NCBI RefSeq assembly: GCF_002298975.1
Contig: NZ_DBMV01000010.1
Location: forward strand, 144,830 to 208,829
Reading direction: 5' to 3'
Origin: Ralstonia sp. UBA689
GTDB taxonomy: Bacteria; Pseudomonadota; Gammaproteobacteria; Burkholderiales; Burkholderiaceae
Length of the DNA: 64,000 bases
Shown piece after piece: positions 27,648-36,757 of the stretch (positions are counted from its first letter, which is position 1; every line of letters begins with the position of its first letter). Under the pieces are notes generated by a model. That model had not been told where the DNA came from. It saw nothing but the letters and a program-made list of their open reading frames with translations, and searched no databases. The translations under genes were made by a program, and so were the position numbers.

Positions 27648-27800
27648 GCGGGAGGAGCCTTTGCGGAATCCTGAAATTATACCGGCCCCCTCCCCTGCCT
27701 CGCCCGTGCCGGACACCGACAGGTCGTATAATTCCTAGCTTTCGCCCGCCATTTTCCTGGGCCAAACGTCTTTTTTGCGCGTGTTGCGCGCCCTGTCAGC

Positions 27801-30707
27801 ATGACCGATCAAAACCAGTCCCTCGCCAAGAGTTTCGAACCCGCCACCATCGAACAGAAGTGGAGCGCGGCGTGGGAAGCGATGGGCGTCTCCCGTGCGA
27901 CGCTCGAAGCCGGCCGTCCGGATTTCTGCATCCAGTTGCCGCCGCCGAACGTGACGGGCACGCTGCACATGGGCCACGCGTTCAACCAGACCATCATGGA
28001 CGGCCTGACGCGCCATGCGCGCATGCAGGGCGCCAACACGCTGTGGGTGCCGGGCACCGACCACGCCGGCATCGCCACGCAGATCGTCGTGGAACGGCAG
28101 CTTGATGCGCAAGGCGTGTCCCGCCATGACCTCGGCCGCGAAAAGTTTGTCGAGAAGGTGTGGGAATGGAAGGAGCAATCCGGCACGACCATCACGCGCC
28201 AAGTGCGCCGCATGGGCGCCTCGATCGACTGGGAGCGCGAATACTTCACGATGGACCCGAAGATGTCGCGCGCGGTCAGCGAAGTCTTCGTGCGTCTGTA
28301 TGAAGAGGGCCTGATCTACCGCGGCAAGCGCCTCGTCAACTGGGACCCGGTGCTCGGCACCGCCGTGTCCGACCTGGAAGTGGTGAGCGAAGAGGAAGAA
28401 GGCTCGCTGTGGCACATCCGCTATCCGCTGGCGCAGCCGGACGCCAAGACCGGTCTCACGCATCTGACGGTGGCAACCACCCGCCCGGAAACCATGCTCG
28501 GCGACACGGCCGTGATGGTGCACCCGCAAGACGAACGCTACGCCCACCTGATCGGCCAGACCGTGCGCCTGCCGCTCTCCGGTGATGCCGATGCGCTGGA
28601 CGCCAACCAATGGCGCGAAATCCCCATCATTGCCGACGAATACGTCGACCGCGAATTCGGCACCGGCGTGGTGAAGGTCACCCCGGGCCACGACTTCAAC
28701 GACTATGCCGTCGGCCAGCGCCACAACCTGCCGCAAATCTCGGTGCTGACGCTGGAAGCGAAGATCGCCGACAACGCGCCCGCCACCTATCGCGGCTTGG
28801 ACCGCTTCGATGCCCGCAAGCGCATCGTCGCCGATCTGGAATCGCTTGGCCTGCTGGCCGAGGTGAAGAAGCACACGCTGATGGTGCCGCGCGGTGACCG
28901 TACCGGCGTGGTCATCGAGCCGATGCTGACCGACCAGTGGTTCGTCGCCATGAGCAAGCCGGCGCCGGAAGGCACGCGCTTTCCCGGCCGCTCCATCGCT
29001 GAAGTGGCGCTGGACGCCGTGCAGAGTGGCAAGATCAAGCTCGTGCCCGAGCAGTGGGTCAATACGTACAACCAGTGGCTGAACAACATCCAGGACTGGT
29101 GCATCTCGCGCCAACTGTGGTGGGGCCACCAGATTCCGGCGTGGTACGACGAAGCCGGCAATGTCTACGTCGGCCGCACCGAAGAAGAAGCTCGCACCCA
29201 GGCCGCAGCCAAGGGTTATACCGGCGCGCTCAAGCGTGACGACGACGTGCTCGATACGTGGTTCTCCTCCGCGCTGGTGCCGTTCTCGTCGCTGGGCTGG
29301 CCGGCCGATACGCCGGAGTTGAAGCACTTCCTGCCCTCCACCGTGCTGGTCACGGGCTACGACATCATCTTCTTCTGGGTGGCGCGCATGGTCATGATGA
29401 CCCTGCACTTCACCGGCGAAGTGCCCTTCCACACCGTCTACGTGCACGGCCTGGTGCGCGATTCGGAAGGCAAGAAGATGAGCAAGTCCGAGGGCAACAC
29501 GCTCGACCCGGTGGACCTGATCGACGGCATCGCGCTGGAGCCGCTGCTCGGCAAGCGCACCACCGGCCTGCGCCGCCCGAAGGACGCGCCCAAGGTGGAA
29601 GCCCGCACGCGCAAGGAATTCCCGGAAGGCATTCCGGCGTTCGGTGCCGACGCACTGCGCTTCACCTTCGCGTCGCTGGCCACGCTCGGCCGCAACATCA
29701 ACTTCGACTCCAGCCGCTGCGAGGGCTACCGCAATTTCTGCAACAAGCTCTGGAACGCCACGCGCTTCGTGCTGATGAACACCGAAGGCCAGGACTGCGG
29801 CATGCAGGAGTGCGCGGGTGATTGCGGCCCCGAAGGCTATCTGCATTTCTCGCAGGCTGACCGCTGGATCGTCTCGCTACTGCAGCGCGTGGAAACCGAA
29901 GTGGAGAAAGGCTTTGCCGACTACCGCTTCGACAACATCGCCAGCGCCATCTACAAGTTCGTCTGGGACGAATACTGCGACTGGTATCTGGAACTCGCCA
30001 AGGTGCAGATCCAAACCGGCACGCCGGCGCAGCAGCGCGCCACGCGCCGCACCCTGCTGCGCGTGCTGGAAACGGTGCTGCGCCTCGCACACCCGATCAT
30101 CCCGTTCATTACCGAAGAACTCTGGCAGAAGGTCGCGCCGATGGCCGGTCGCGCCAAGGGCGATGGCACCGAAAGCCTCGCGCTGCAGGAATACCCGCGC
30201 GCCGTGCTCAGCAAGATCGACGAGCAGTCCGAACAATGGGTGCAGCAGTTGAAGGCGCTGGTGGATGCCTGCCGCAACCTGCGCGGCGAGATGAATATCT
30301 CCCCGGCGCAGCGCGTGCCGCTGTATGCCAACGGTGATGCCGAATTCCTGCAGGCTGCTGCACCGTATGTGCAGGCTCTGGGCAAGCTGTCGGAAGTGAA
30401 GGTCTACACGGATGCCCCCGCCATGGAGCAAGACGGCGCCGGTGCCCCGGTCGCCATCGTCGGCGAGAACAAGCTGCTGCTGAAGGTCGAGATCGACGTG
30501 GCGGCCGAGCACGCGCGCCTGTCGAAGGAAATCGACCGCCTGCGTGGCGAGATCACCAAATGCGAAGGCAAGCTCGGCAACGAATCGTTCGTCGCCCGCG
30601 CGCCGGCCGCCGTGGTTGAACTAGAACAGAAGCGTCTGGCGGATTTCAAGGCCACGCTCGCCAAACTGGAAGCCCAGATCGTGCGCCTGCCGATGCAGGC
30701 CGCCTGA
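27801..30707 (+). CDS. valS: Valyl-tRNA synthetase
   Basis: Class I aminoacyl-tRNA synthetase of 968 aa charging tRNA-Val. The HIGH motif appears as PPPNVTGTLHMGHAF (near residue 48-62), the editing domain includes TTRPETMLGDTAV and GTGVVKVTPGHDFNDY, and the KMSKS loop is GKKMSKSEGN. The C-terminal anticodon domain and a coiled-coil tail (ARLSKEIDRLRGEITKCEGKL) finish the protein. A TATAAT box lies at 27727-27732, 69 bp upstream, but no good -35 element is evident. galU follows after 40 bp on the same strand. Confidence 0.97.
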   Translation: MTDQNQSLAKSFEPATIEQKWSAAWEAMGVSRATLEAGRPDFCIQLPPPNVTGTLHMGHAFNQTIMDGLTRHARMQGANTLWVPGTDHAGIATQIVVERQLDAQGVSRHDLGREKFVEKVWEWKEQSGTTITRQVRRMGASIDWEREYFTMDPKMSRAVSEVFVRLYEEGLIYRGKRLVNWDPVLGTAVSDLEVVSEEEEGSLWHIRYPLAQPDAKTGLTHLTVATTRPETMLGDTAVMVHPQDERYAHLIGQTVRLPLSGDADALDANQWREIPIIADEYVDREFGTGVVKVTPGHDFNDYAVGQRHNLPQISVLTLEAKIADNAPATYRGLDRFDARKRIVADLESLGLLAEVKKHTLMVPRGDRTGVVIEPMLTDQWFVAMSKPAPEGTRFPGRSIAEVALDAVQSGKIKLVPEQWVNTYNQWLNNIQDWCISRQLWWGHQIPAWYDEAGNVYVGRTEEEARTQAAAKGYTGALKRDDDVLDTWFSSALVPFSSLGWPADTPELKHFLPSTVLVTGYDIIFFWVARMVMMTLHFTGEVPFHTVYVHGLVRDSEGKKMSKSEGNTLDPVDLIDGIALEPLLGKRTTGLRRPKDAPKVEARTRKEFPEGIPAFGADALRFTFASLATLGRNINFDSSRCEGYRNFCNKLWNATRFVLMNTEGQDCGMQECAGDCGPEGYLHFSQADRWIVSLLQRVETEVEKGFADYRFDNIASAIYKFVWDEYCDWYLELAKVQIQTGTPAQQRATRRTLLRVLETVLRLAHPIIPFITEELWQKVAPMAGRAKGDGTESLALQEYPRAVLSKIDEQSEQWVQQLKALVDACRNLRGEMNISPAQRVPLYANGDAEFLQAAAPYVQALGKLSEVKVYTDAPAMEQDGAGAPVAIVGENKLLLKVEIDVAAEHARLSKEIDRLRGEITKCEGKLGNESFVARAPAAVVELEQKRLADFKATLAKLEAQIVRLPMQAA

Positions 30708-30747
30708 GCGCCCCGGGTCAAGAAACAAAATCGTCAAGGAAACTGCG

Positions 30748-31620
30748 ATGCAACGCGTCACCAAAGCCGTTTTCCCCGTCGCGGGACTGGGAACCCGCTT
30801 TCTGCCCGCCACCAAGGCCAGCCCGAAGGAAATGCTGCCGGTGGTGGACAAGCCGCTGATCCAATACGCCGTGGAAGAAGCCATGGCTGCCGGCATCACC
30901 GAGATGATCTTCGTGACGGGCCGCAGCAAGCGCGCCATTGAAGACCACTTCGACAAGGCCTACGAGTTGGAAGCCGAGCTGGAAGCCAAACATAAGACCG
31001 CACTGCTTGAGGTCGTGCACTCGATCAAGCCGTCGCATGTGGATTGCTTCTACGTGCGCCAGCCGGAAGCGCTGGGCCTGGGCCACGCGGTGCAGTGCGC
31101 AGAGAAGCTGGTCGGTGACGCACCCTTCGCGGTCATCCTGGCCGACGACCTGCTGGACGGCACCCCGCCCGTCATGAAGCAGATGGTCGACCTGTACGAC
31201 CACTACAACTGCTCGGTGATCGGCGTGGAGGAGATCGACCGCGAACAAAGCCGCTCGTATGGCGTGGTGGACGGCCGCCCGTGGGAAGAAGACGGCAGTG
31301 TCATCAAGATGTCGGGCATCGTCGAGAAGCCGGCACCGGAAAATGCACCGTCCAACCTGGGCGTGGTCGGCCGCTACATCCTCACGCCGCGCATTTTCGA
31401 GCACATCCGCAACCTCAAGCCGGGCGCTGGCGGCGAGCTGCAATTGACGGATGCCATTCAGTCGCTACTGTCAGCCGAGCAGGTACTGGCCTACCGCTAC
31501 AAGGGCGTACGTTACGACTGCGGCAGCAAGCTGGGCTACCTGAAGGCCACGGTGGAGTTTGCGCTCAAGCACAAGGAAGTCGCCGACGAGTTCCGCGCCT
31601 ACCTCGCCTCGCGCGGCTGA
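30748..31620 (+). CDS. galU: UTP--glucose-1-phosphate uridylyltransferase
   Basis: Makes UDP-glucose for polysaccharide, LPS and trehalose synthesis. It has 290 aa, the usual size. The N-terminal nucleotide-binding segment FPVAGLGTRFLPATKASPKEMLP and the family's VDKPLIQYAVEEA are clear, as are ILADDLLD and the C-terminal YDCGSKLGYLKATVEFALKH. It lies directly after valS and is closed by a strong terminator. Confidence 0.97.
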   Translation: MQRVTKAVFPVAGLGTRFLPATKASPKEMLPVVDKPLIQYAVEEAMAAGITEMIFVTGRSKRAIEDHFDKAYELEAELEAKHKTALLEVVHSIKPSHVDCFYVRQPEALGLGHAVQCAEKLVGDAPFAVILADDLLDGTPPVMKQMVDLYDHYNCSVIGVEEIDREQSRSYGVVDGRPWEEDGSVIKMSGIVEKPAPENAPSNLGVVGRYILTPRIFEHIRNLKPGAGGELQLTDAIQSLLSAEQVLAYRYKGVRYDCGSKLGYLKATVEFALKHKEVADEFRAYLASRG

Positions 31621-31639
31621 GAGCATTACTCGCCCATAG

Positions 31640-31678
31640 AAAAACCCGCGCAGCGCGAGCTGACGCGGGTTTTTGTTT
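31640..31678 (+). terminator. galU terminator
   Basis: AAAAACCCGCG, a 13-base loop, CGCGGGTTTTTGTTTG, immediately past the galU stop. It also has an A run on the other side and could act for the minus strand. Confidence 0.85.
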
Positions 31679-31742
31679 GACCGGAAAGCCGAAGCTCGCG
31701 CGGTCTGATGCGCTCCCCTTCAGGCGTCAGCGCCGCAGCTTC

Positions 31743-32740
31743 TTATTGGGGTGCCGCCACCGGCTTGATGGTCTGGTTCAGGAGGCTCCAGTACGAGCTA
31801 GTGCTATACGGCAGCATCTGCTCGACGTAGTTCCACCAGAAGTAGCCACCGATGAAACGCGGATCAGCCGCCATCTGCGTGGTACCCATCGGGTAATACG
31901 TTTTGATCAGATTTTGCTGCACGGAGGTCGGCGCAGAGATGCTGGAGGTGCCGATCTCGCCAAACCCACACCATCGCCACCGGGAAAATGCTTTCCAACA
32001 ACTTGAAGTCGTTGGTCCACGTCGGGCTCAGCCCCCGGCAGTCCTGGTATGGGTAGTAGCTGAACAGGGCGTAATCCGCACCCTGACGCACGCGTGCGGG
32101 CAGAAAGTTCGTTGCCCAGGTGCGCCACGCGTCCATCGGCAGCTCGTAGCAGTTGGTGCCCTTGCCGTCGTCGTTGTAGTACATCGTGACCGACACCAGA
32201 CCGCCAGCGCCCTTCACAATGTCATACGCATTACCGACCATCTGGCCGATCGCCTGCTCCTGCGACGTTGCCGTTGCGGTGGGGCCGCTCGGGTTGGCAC
32301 GCAGCCATTCGCCGTTGATCTCGTTGGCGATTTCCCGGACATCCACCACATTCTTCAGCGTGCTGACCAGTTCGTTGGTGCGGGCGCTGTAGGTGGTCGG
32401 TTCAACTGGGAAGTAGTACGAGTCCATCATCTCGCCCATCACGTAAGCAACCTGATGGAGCTTCACCAGTGGCGCGTAGTAGTCGGCAGCCGACGTCCCC
32501 GGGTCGAATACCACGCGCACGATCGGCTTGTACGGCAGGTGCGTGAGCGATGCCACGATCGCATTGATGTTGCTGACATCGTCCAGCGCGACGCCGTAGA
32601 TGGGTGCCTTCGGGCGAGCGCCTTGCGCCGAGGCTGTTTGCATACCCAGGCCTGTCAGCGCAGCCGCTGCCACCAGGACCCACCATGACGCGCTGGCTCG
32701 TGCGCGCCACTCTCCGTGCTGCCTTGTTGGTTCCCAACAT
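31743..32740 (-). pseudogene. Secreted glycosidase-like/hypothetical protein, broken by two frameshifts
   Basis: The middle (GVALDDVSNINAIVASL through LESIFPVAMVWV) is an intact TIM-barrel-like secreted protein of unknown family. Near 31965 the minus-strand sequence GTTTGG shifts the frame. Dropping one T restores a long continuation (GEIGTSSISAP ... FIGGYFWWNYVEQM ... TIKPVAAPQ) to a stop at 31743. At the N-terminus an ATG at 32740 with GAGG upstream encodes a basic stretch (MLGTNKAARRVARTSQR). The hydrophobic signal SWWVLVAAAALTGLG is in another frame, with the shift near 32690. Two independent shifts favour a decayed gene over sequencing error. Confidence 0.75.
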
Positions 32741-33116
32741 GTGTTTTATGTTCCCTCGGACGCAAAAACGTAACGCCCGGTTTTTGGTGGACAAGCGCCG
32801 TCCTACCTGTGCGGTATCCCGATGTGATGTGATGCCATTGACACACTGAGCACCGAACGGGTGCGAGCGTCGAGGACGCCCCGGTCGGCGAATGGAATGC
32901 GCGATTGGAAGCTCTGCCGAATGCATCGGCGAGCCAGGCGCCTATTTGAGGACGGGTACAGCTGGTGCGCGCTCAATCCGAGGGCGCTGCTTGGCGATGT
33001 GAAAAGCCCTGCACTTCAATTGGCTGCCGACTAAGCCCCCGTCAGCGGCCAAGCGGCACGATACCGGAAGTTGAAGGCCGTTCCACGAAATTTAACGCTG
33101 CTTATGCAACAATAAT
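32741..33116. other. Intergenic region without a recognisable gene
   Basis: Between the secreted-protein pseudogene and the infA terminator. I find no gene with a plausible start and ribosome site, no repeat and no RNA fold of note. The pseudogene's promoter presumably lies in the left part. Confidence 0.5.
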
Positions 33117-33150
33117 AAAAAACCGCGGGTCGTGCAGGACGCGCGGTTTC
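33117..33150 (-). terminator. infA terminator
   Basis: On the minus strand AAACCGCG, loop, CGCGGTTTTTTATTATTG, 45 bp past the infA stop codon. Confidence 0.8.
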
Positions 33151-33194
33151 TTCGAAACGCCCGCCTGGCGGACGTCTTGACGGCACAGCCGTTT

Positions 33195-33413
33195 TTACTT
33201 GTGCCGATAGTTGATGCGACCCTTGGTGAGGTCGTACGGCGACATTTCCAGCTTCACGCGGTCGCCCGCCAGGATACGGATGCGATGCTTCTGCATCTTG
33301 CCCGATGCGTAAGCCCAGATCTCCACGCCGTTTTCCAGTTGCACGCGAAAACGATTGTCGGGCAGCGCTTCCGAGACCACCCCTTCAAATTCGATCAGTT
33401 CTTCCTTGGCCAA
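33195..33413 (-). CDS. infA: Translation initiation factor IF-1 (TTG start)
   Basis: A 72-aa S1-fold protein binding the ribosomal A site during initiation. The sequence AKEELIEFEGVVSEALPDNRF, then GKMQKHRIRILAGDRVKLEMSPYDLTKGRI is clearly IF-1. No ATG precedes the conserved start. The only candidate is TTG at 33411-33413, with AAAGGAACG six bases upstream, so initiation is non-AUG. The sequence style (EELIEFEGVV) is that of the stand-alone IF-1 paralogue seen in Burkholderiales, separate from the ribosomal-protein operon copy; a second copy outside this window is expected but not seen. Confidence 0.93.
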   Translation of the reverse strand: MAKEELIEFEGVVSEALPDNRFRVQLENGVEIWAYASGKMQKHRIRILAGDRVKLEMSPYDLTKGRINYRHK

Positions 33414-33757
33414 ACTCGTTCCTTTGTGTGCAGCACGCGGCTGCGTCGATGGTTGCAATGGTGTGATGACCCACCCGAGCCGAACCGCACACCCCGGTGG
33501 GCGTGCAGCAGTATCGCCGTGATCATCTGCCCGGACAGCGGGCTGGGGGGTACCGAATCGCACCAAACGCAGATCGCGCCCGCCAATGGCGCGCGCCGTT
33601 CAGTGCAAGCGTGGAATGGGTGGCGGTCGCAGATGCGCGCCGCCCGGCTCGACGCGGGGGGAACCCCGGTGCTGGACACGGCTGCCATCGGCCACGAGGG
33701 GTACGGCGGCAAGCCGGATTCGCTCGCTATTCTACCATGGACAGGGCTCGCGCCGCT
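33414..33757. other. Intergenic region upstream of infA
   Basis: A 344-bp GC-rich stretch between the infA start and the end of the next minus-strand gene. Frames open here lack starts with ribosome sites and match nothing I know. It presumably carries the infA promoter, though no strong -10/-35 pair is obvious. Confidence 0.5.
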
Positions 33758-34051
33758 TCAGGCGCCGCCCATGGAGAGCGACAGATCGGGCACATCGCCA
33801 TCGATAATGCTCTCGGCAAAGCGCAGCGCCGCCACGCGCGCGTCGCCCACGTTGCCGAATTGCTGATCCCCCGACAAGCGGAACACCTGGGTCTGCCCTG
33901 GCTCGGGCGACTCCCCCGCCCGACAGATCATCACGGCCGCGTTGTAGCTGCGGTCTTCCCTGGCCTCGGGCCAGCGTGCCGTGCGTTCGTGTTGGTAAGC
34001 CAACGGATAAATGTCGAAGCCTTTGTATTGGCCCGCCGGCGAAGTGTCCAT
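33758..34051 (-). CDS. Conserved small hypothetical protein
   Basis: A 97-aa cytosolic protein starting MDTSPAGQYKGFDIYPLAYQHE and ending PDLSLSMGGA, without membrane segments or a signal. I do not recognise a domain; the YKGFDIYPLAY opening looks like that of small Burkholderiaceae-specific proteins. GGGAG lies ten bases before the ATG at 34051. A promoter-like pair (TCGCCA, 17 bp, TATAGT) lies just upstream on the same strand, which supports a real gene. Confidence 0.7.
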   Translation of the reverse strand: MDTSPAGQYKGFDIYPLAYQHERTARWPEAREDRSYNAAVMICRAGESPEPGQTQVFRLSGDQQFGNVGDARVAALRFAESIIDGDVPDLSLSMGGA

Positions 34052-34087
34052 CGCAGATGCTCCCTTCTTCAACGTCGAGTGCTGTCC

Positions 34088-34116
34088 GACTATACACCCG
34101 CACGTTTTTCCTGGCG
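34088..34116 (-). promoter_or_regulatory. Sigma-70-like promoter of the small hypothetical gene
   Basis: On the minus strand TCGCCA (34111-34116), a 17-bp spacer and TATAGT (34088-34093) precede the gene at 34051 by about 37 bp. Confidence 0.5.
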
Positions 34117-34351
34117 ATGAAAGGGGCGCCAACGTTTGATCTACACCGCGTCCGAACTCGTACGCCGAGCCGCCGTTCGGGCAAGCAGTCACGAAAAGCT
34201 GGTCTGAACAACTTTCAGAACGCCCCCCCTCGTTGGCAGGGTGCGGCGCAATCTGATTGTGCTAGCTTGAATCTTGTGCTGGCAACGCCATCCGAGCAGA
34301 CCAGCGCACAGGCATGTAATACGCCATGTCTCAACTCTCTCAAGAACAACC

Positions 34352-35437
34352 ATGCGCCTGTCCCTCCCTTCTCTCACCCTGGCATGTGCCGGGCTGATGC
34401 TGACCGCCTGTAGCGGCGGCGACGGCGGTTCGTCGTTGAGCATCCAGGCCAGCCAGGCGACCGCAAAGACCAAGGCCGCCGTCACCGCTTCGGCCTGTGG
34501 TACCAATGGAACATCCCCGCTGGCCGGGGTTCAGACCTGGATGTATCAACTGCAGGGCATGACTACCGATGCGCAGATCAATGCGCTCGGTGCACAGCCG
34601 TACGACATGCTCGTGATCGAGGCCAACAATACCGTCAAGGGCCTGGAGAATTTCGACACCACCGGCATGGTGGCGCGCCTGCACACCAAGCCTGACGGCT
34701 TGGCGCGCAAGGTGCTGGCCTACATTGACATCGGCGAAGCCGAAAGCTTTCGCTCCTACTGGACATCGAGTTGGCAGGCACCCACCGCCACGAGCCCCGG
34801 CACGCCCGATTTCATCATCAAGGCTGATCCGGACGGCTGGGCGGGCGACTATCCCGTCGCCTTCTGGGACCCGCGTTGGCAAGCGCTGTGGCTGGGGCCC
34901 AACGGGGCCGTCGCTCAACTGGCGCGTGAGGGCTTCGACGGCGTCTACCTGGACTGGGTGGAGGCGTACGCGGAACCGTCCGTCGCTGCAGCAGCACAGG
35001 CCGCCGGCATCGACCCGGCGCAGGCCATGGTGGACTTCATTGCCAAGATCCGCGCGGCAGGCCGCGCCATCAACCCGCAGTTCGCGGTGATCCAGCAGAA
35101 TGCCTCGGGGTTGATCGACGATGCGAGCGCATCGGCGCTATTGCCGAATATCGATGCAATTTCGCAGGAAGACACGTGGTTCGGCGGCACCGCCGGCGCC
35201 AAGTGGGGCAGCGTATCCGGCGGCGACCAGGCCGCGGCGGCGGCCGATACCCAGTGGACGGTCGCGCAACTGCAGGAATACTGCACCGGCAACGTGCCGG
35301 TCTTCACAATCGACTACGCCTTGCAGACCGTCAACGCGCAGGCGGCCTACACCGGCTCGCGCAACCTCGGCTTCCACCCGCTGGTCTCGCAGATTGCGCT
35401 GTCCAACCCGACGACTACGCCGCCCTGGAACTACTGA
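34352..35437 (+). CDS. GH114-family lipoprotein (endo-alpha-1,4-polygalactosaminidase-like)
   Basis: A 361-aa lipoprotein. The signal ends in the lipobox LTAC (about residue 20), followed by a Gly/Ser linker and a GH114-like TIM barrel: WMYQLQG, YDMLVIEAN, VLAYIDIGEAESFRSYW, FWDPRWQALW, FDGVYLDWVEAY and FAVIQQNASGL. This family hydrolyses galactosamine-containing polysaccharides; the same fold is the hydrolase domain of PelA. Asp in YIDIGE and in YLDWVE are the likely catalytic residues. It would act in the envelope on a self or foreign exopolysaccharide. The last 23 bp overlap the 3' end of convergent pobA. Confidence 0.85.
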   Translation: MRLSLPSLTLACAGLMLTACSGGDGGSSLSIQASQATAKTKAAVTASACGTNGTSPLAGVQTWMYQLQGMTTDAQINALGAQPYDMLVIEANNTVKGLENFDTTGMVARLHTKPDGLARKVLAYIDIGEAESFRSYWTSSWQAPTATSPGTPDFIIKADPDGWAGDYPVAFWDPRWQALWLGPNGAVAQLAREGFDGVYLDWVEAYAEPSVAAAAQAAGIDPAQAMVDFIAKIRAAGRAINPQFAVIQQNASGLIDDASASALLPNIDAISQEDTWFGGTAGAKWGSVSGGDQAAAAADTQWTVAQLQEYCTGNVPVFTIDYALQTVNAQAAYTGSRNLGFHPLVSQIALSNPTTTPPWNY

Positions 35438-36638
35438 CGGCGCCGATCGCCCTCGCCGGCGCGTCCGCAAACGGCAGACCGACGTAATTCTCTGCCAGCA
35501 CGCGCGCCGCCGCCGATGAGCTCGCCACGTATTCGAGCTCGGCGCGCTGCAGCTTCCGCATGAACGGCGTATGGTCGTCAAAGCGATGCAGCATCGACGT
35601 CATCCACCACGAGAAATGCTCGGCGCGCCAGATGCGCTGCAGACAGCGTTCAGAGTAGGTCGCCAGCTGCGTCGCATCGTTCTGCCTGTAGCGCGCCGTC
35701 AGCGCCTGGGCCAGCACACGCACATCGGCCACGGCCAGGTTCATGCCTTTGGCGCCGGTGGGCGGCACGATGTGCGCAGCGTCACCCGCCAGAAACAAGC
35801 GCCCATGCTGCATCGTCTCGCAGACGAAGCTGCGCATCGGCGTCACGCTCTTCTGCAGGATCGGACCTTCCTTGAGGTGCCAGCCGTCGTTGTTCTCCAG
35901 GCGCGTGTGGAGTTCGTTCCAGATGCGGGCATCGGACCACTCGGCGAGGTTCTCATCGGGCTTGCACTGCAGATAGAGCCGCGTGATCTTGGGCGAGCGC
36001 ATGCTGAACAGCGCGAAGCCGCGCTCGTGGCTGGCGTAGATCAGCTCATTGGCAGCGGGTGCCGCCTCGGCCAGGATGCCCAGCCACGCAAACGGGTATA
36101 CGCGCTCGAACACCGCCTGCCGCTGCTCCGGAATGGCGGGCCGGCAGATGCCATGAAAGCCGTCGCAGCCGGCGATGTAGTCGCAATGCAGCGTCTGCGG
36201 CACGCCGTCCTGCACGAACTGCACCGAGGGTGTGGCCGATTCGATGTCGCGCACCGACACGTCGCTCACATCGAACAGCAGCGGCGCACCCTGCTCCACG
36301 CGTGCGGCAATCAGATCCTTCACCACTTCGTGCTGCCCATAGACAGTGATGGAGCGCCCGCCTGACCTCTCGGTGAGATCGATGCGATGCCGCTTGCCGC
36401 CGAACAACAGATCGATGCCGTGGTGCACCAGCCCTTCGCGGCGCATGCGCTCGCCAACGCCCGACTCGTTGAGCACGTCGACGGTGCCCTGCTCCAGCAC
36501 ACCGGCGCGAATGCGCTCTTCCACATACTGGCGGCTCTTGGTCTCGAGAATGACGGCGTCGATGCCGTTGCGATGCAGAAGCTGCCCGAGCAGCAGACCT
36601 GCCGGGCCTGCGCCGATGATGGCGACCTGGGTGCGCAT
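35415..36638 (-). CDS. pobA: 4-hydroxybenzoate 3-monooxygenase
   Basis: FAD monooxygenase converting 4-hydroxybenzoate to protocatechuate with NADPH. It has 407 aa. Motifs are the N-terminal VAIIGAGPAGLLLGQLLHRNGID, the substrate-region RIRAGVLEQGTVDVL, the DG motif DYIAGCDGFHGICR, and GRLFLAGDAAHIVPPTGAKGMNLAVADV for FAD ribityl binding. The start at 36638 (MRTQVAIIG) is conserved. A LysR-type regulator gene is divergent, 119 bp away, with an operator-like palindrome between. The product feeds the pca pathway encoded from 42.5 kb. Confidence 0.96.
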   Translation of the reverse strand: MRTQVAIIGAGPAGLLLGQLLHRNGIDAVILETKSRQYVEERIRAGVLEQGTVDVLNESGVGERMRREGLVHHGIDLLFGGKRHRIDLTERSGGRSITVYGQHEVVKDLIAARVEQGAPLLFDVSDVSVRDIESATPSVQFVQDGVPQTLHCDYIAGCDGFHGICRPAIPEQRQAVFERVYPFAWLGILAEAAPAANELIYASHERGFALFSMRSPKITRLYLQCKPDENLAEWSDARIWNELHTRLENNDGWHLKEGPILQKSVTPMRSFVCETMQHGRLFLAGDAAHIVPPTGAKGMNLAVADVRVLAQALTARYRQNDATQLATYSERCLQRIWRAEHFSWWMTSMLHRFDDHTPFMRKLQRAELEYVASSSAAARVLAENYVGLPFADAPARAIGAVSSSRAA

Positions 36639-36696
36639 GATGGTTGTCTCCGAATGGATTGGAATCGTTATGGCAACCATTGTTGGCGCGAGATTT

Positions 36697-36725
36697 GATA
36701 TCGCACAATGCAATATTGTCGATAA
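36697..36725. promoter_or_regulatory. LysR-type operator between pobA and its regulator
   Basis: Core ACAAT-GCAAT-ATTGT (36705-36719) is a perfect inverted repeat within a wider imperfect one, GATATCGCACAAT/ATTGTCGATAATC. Its position in the 119-bp divergent region is what is expected of a LysR binding site. Confidence 0.55.
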
Positions 36726-36757
36726 TCTCTATCGCTGATCCAGATAGTGATACCGCC

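Noticed and set aside
27735..29846. A 703-codon minus-strand frame
   Set aside because: It is antisense to valS and shows only shadow composition.
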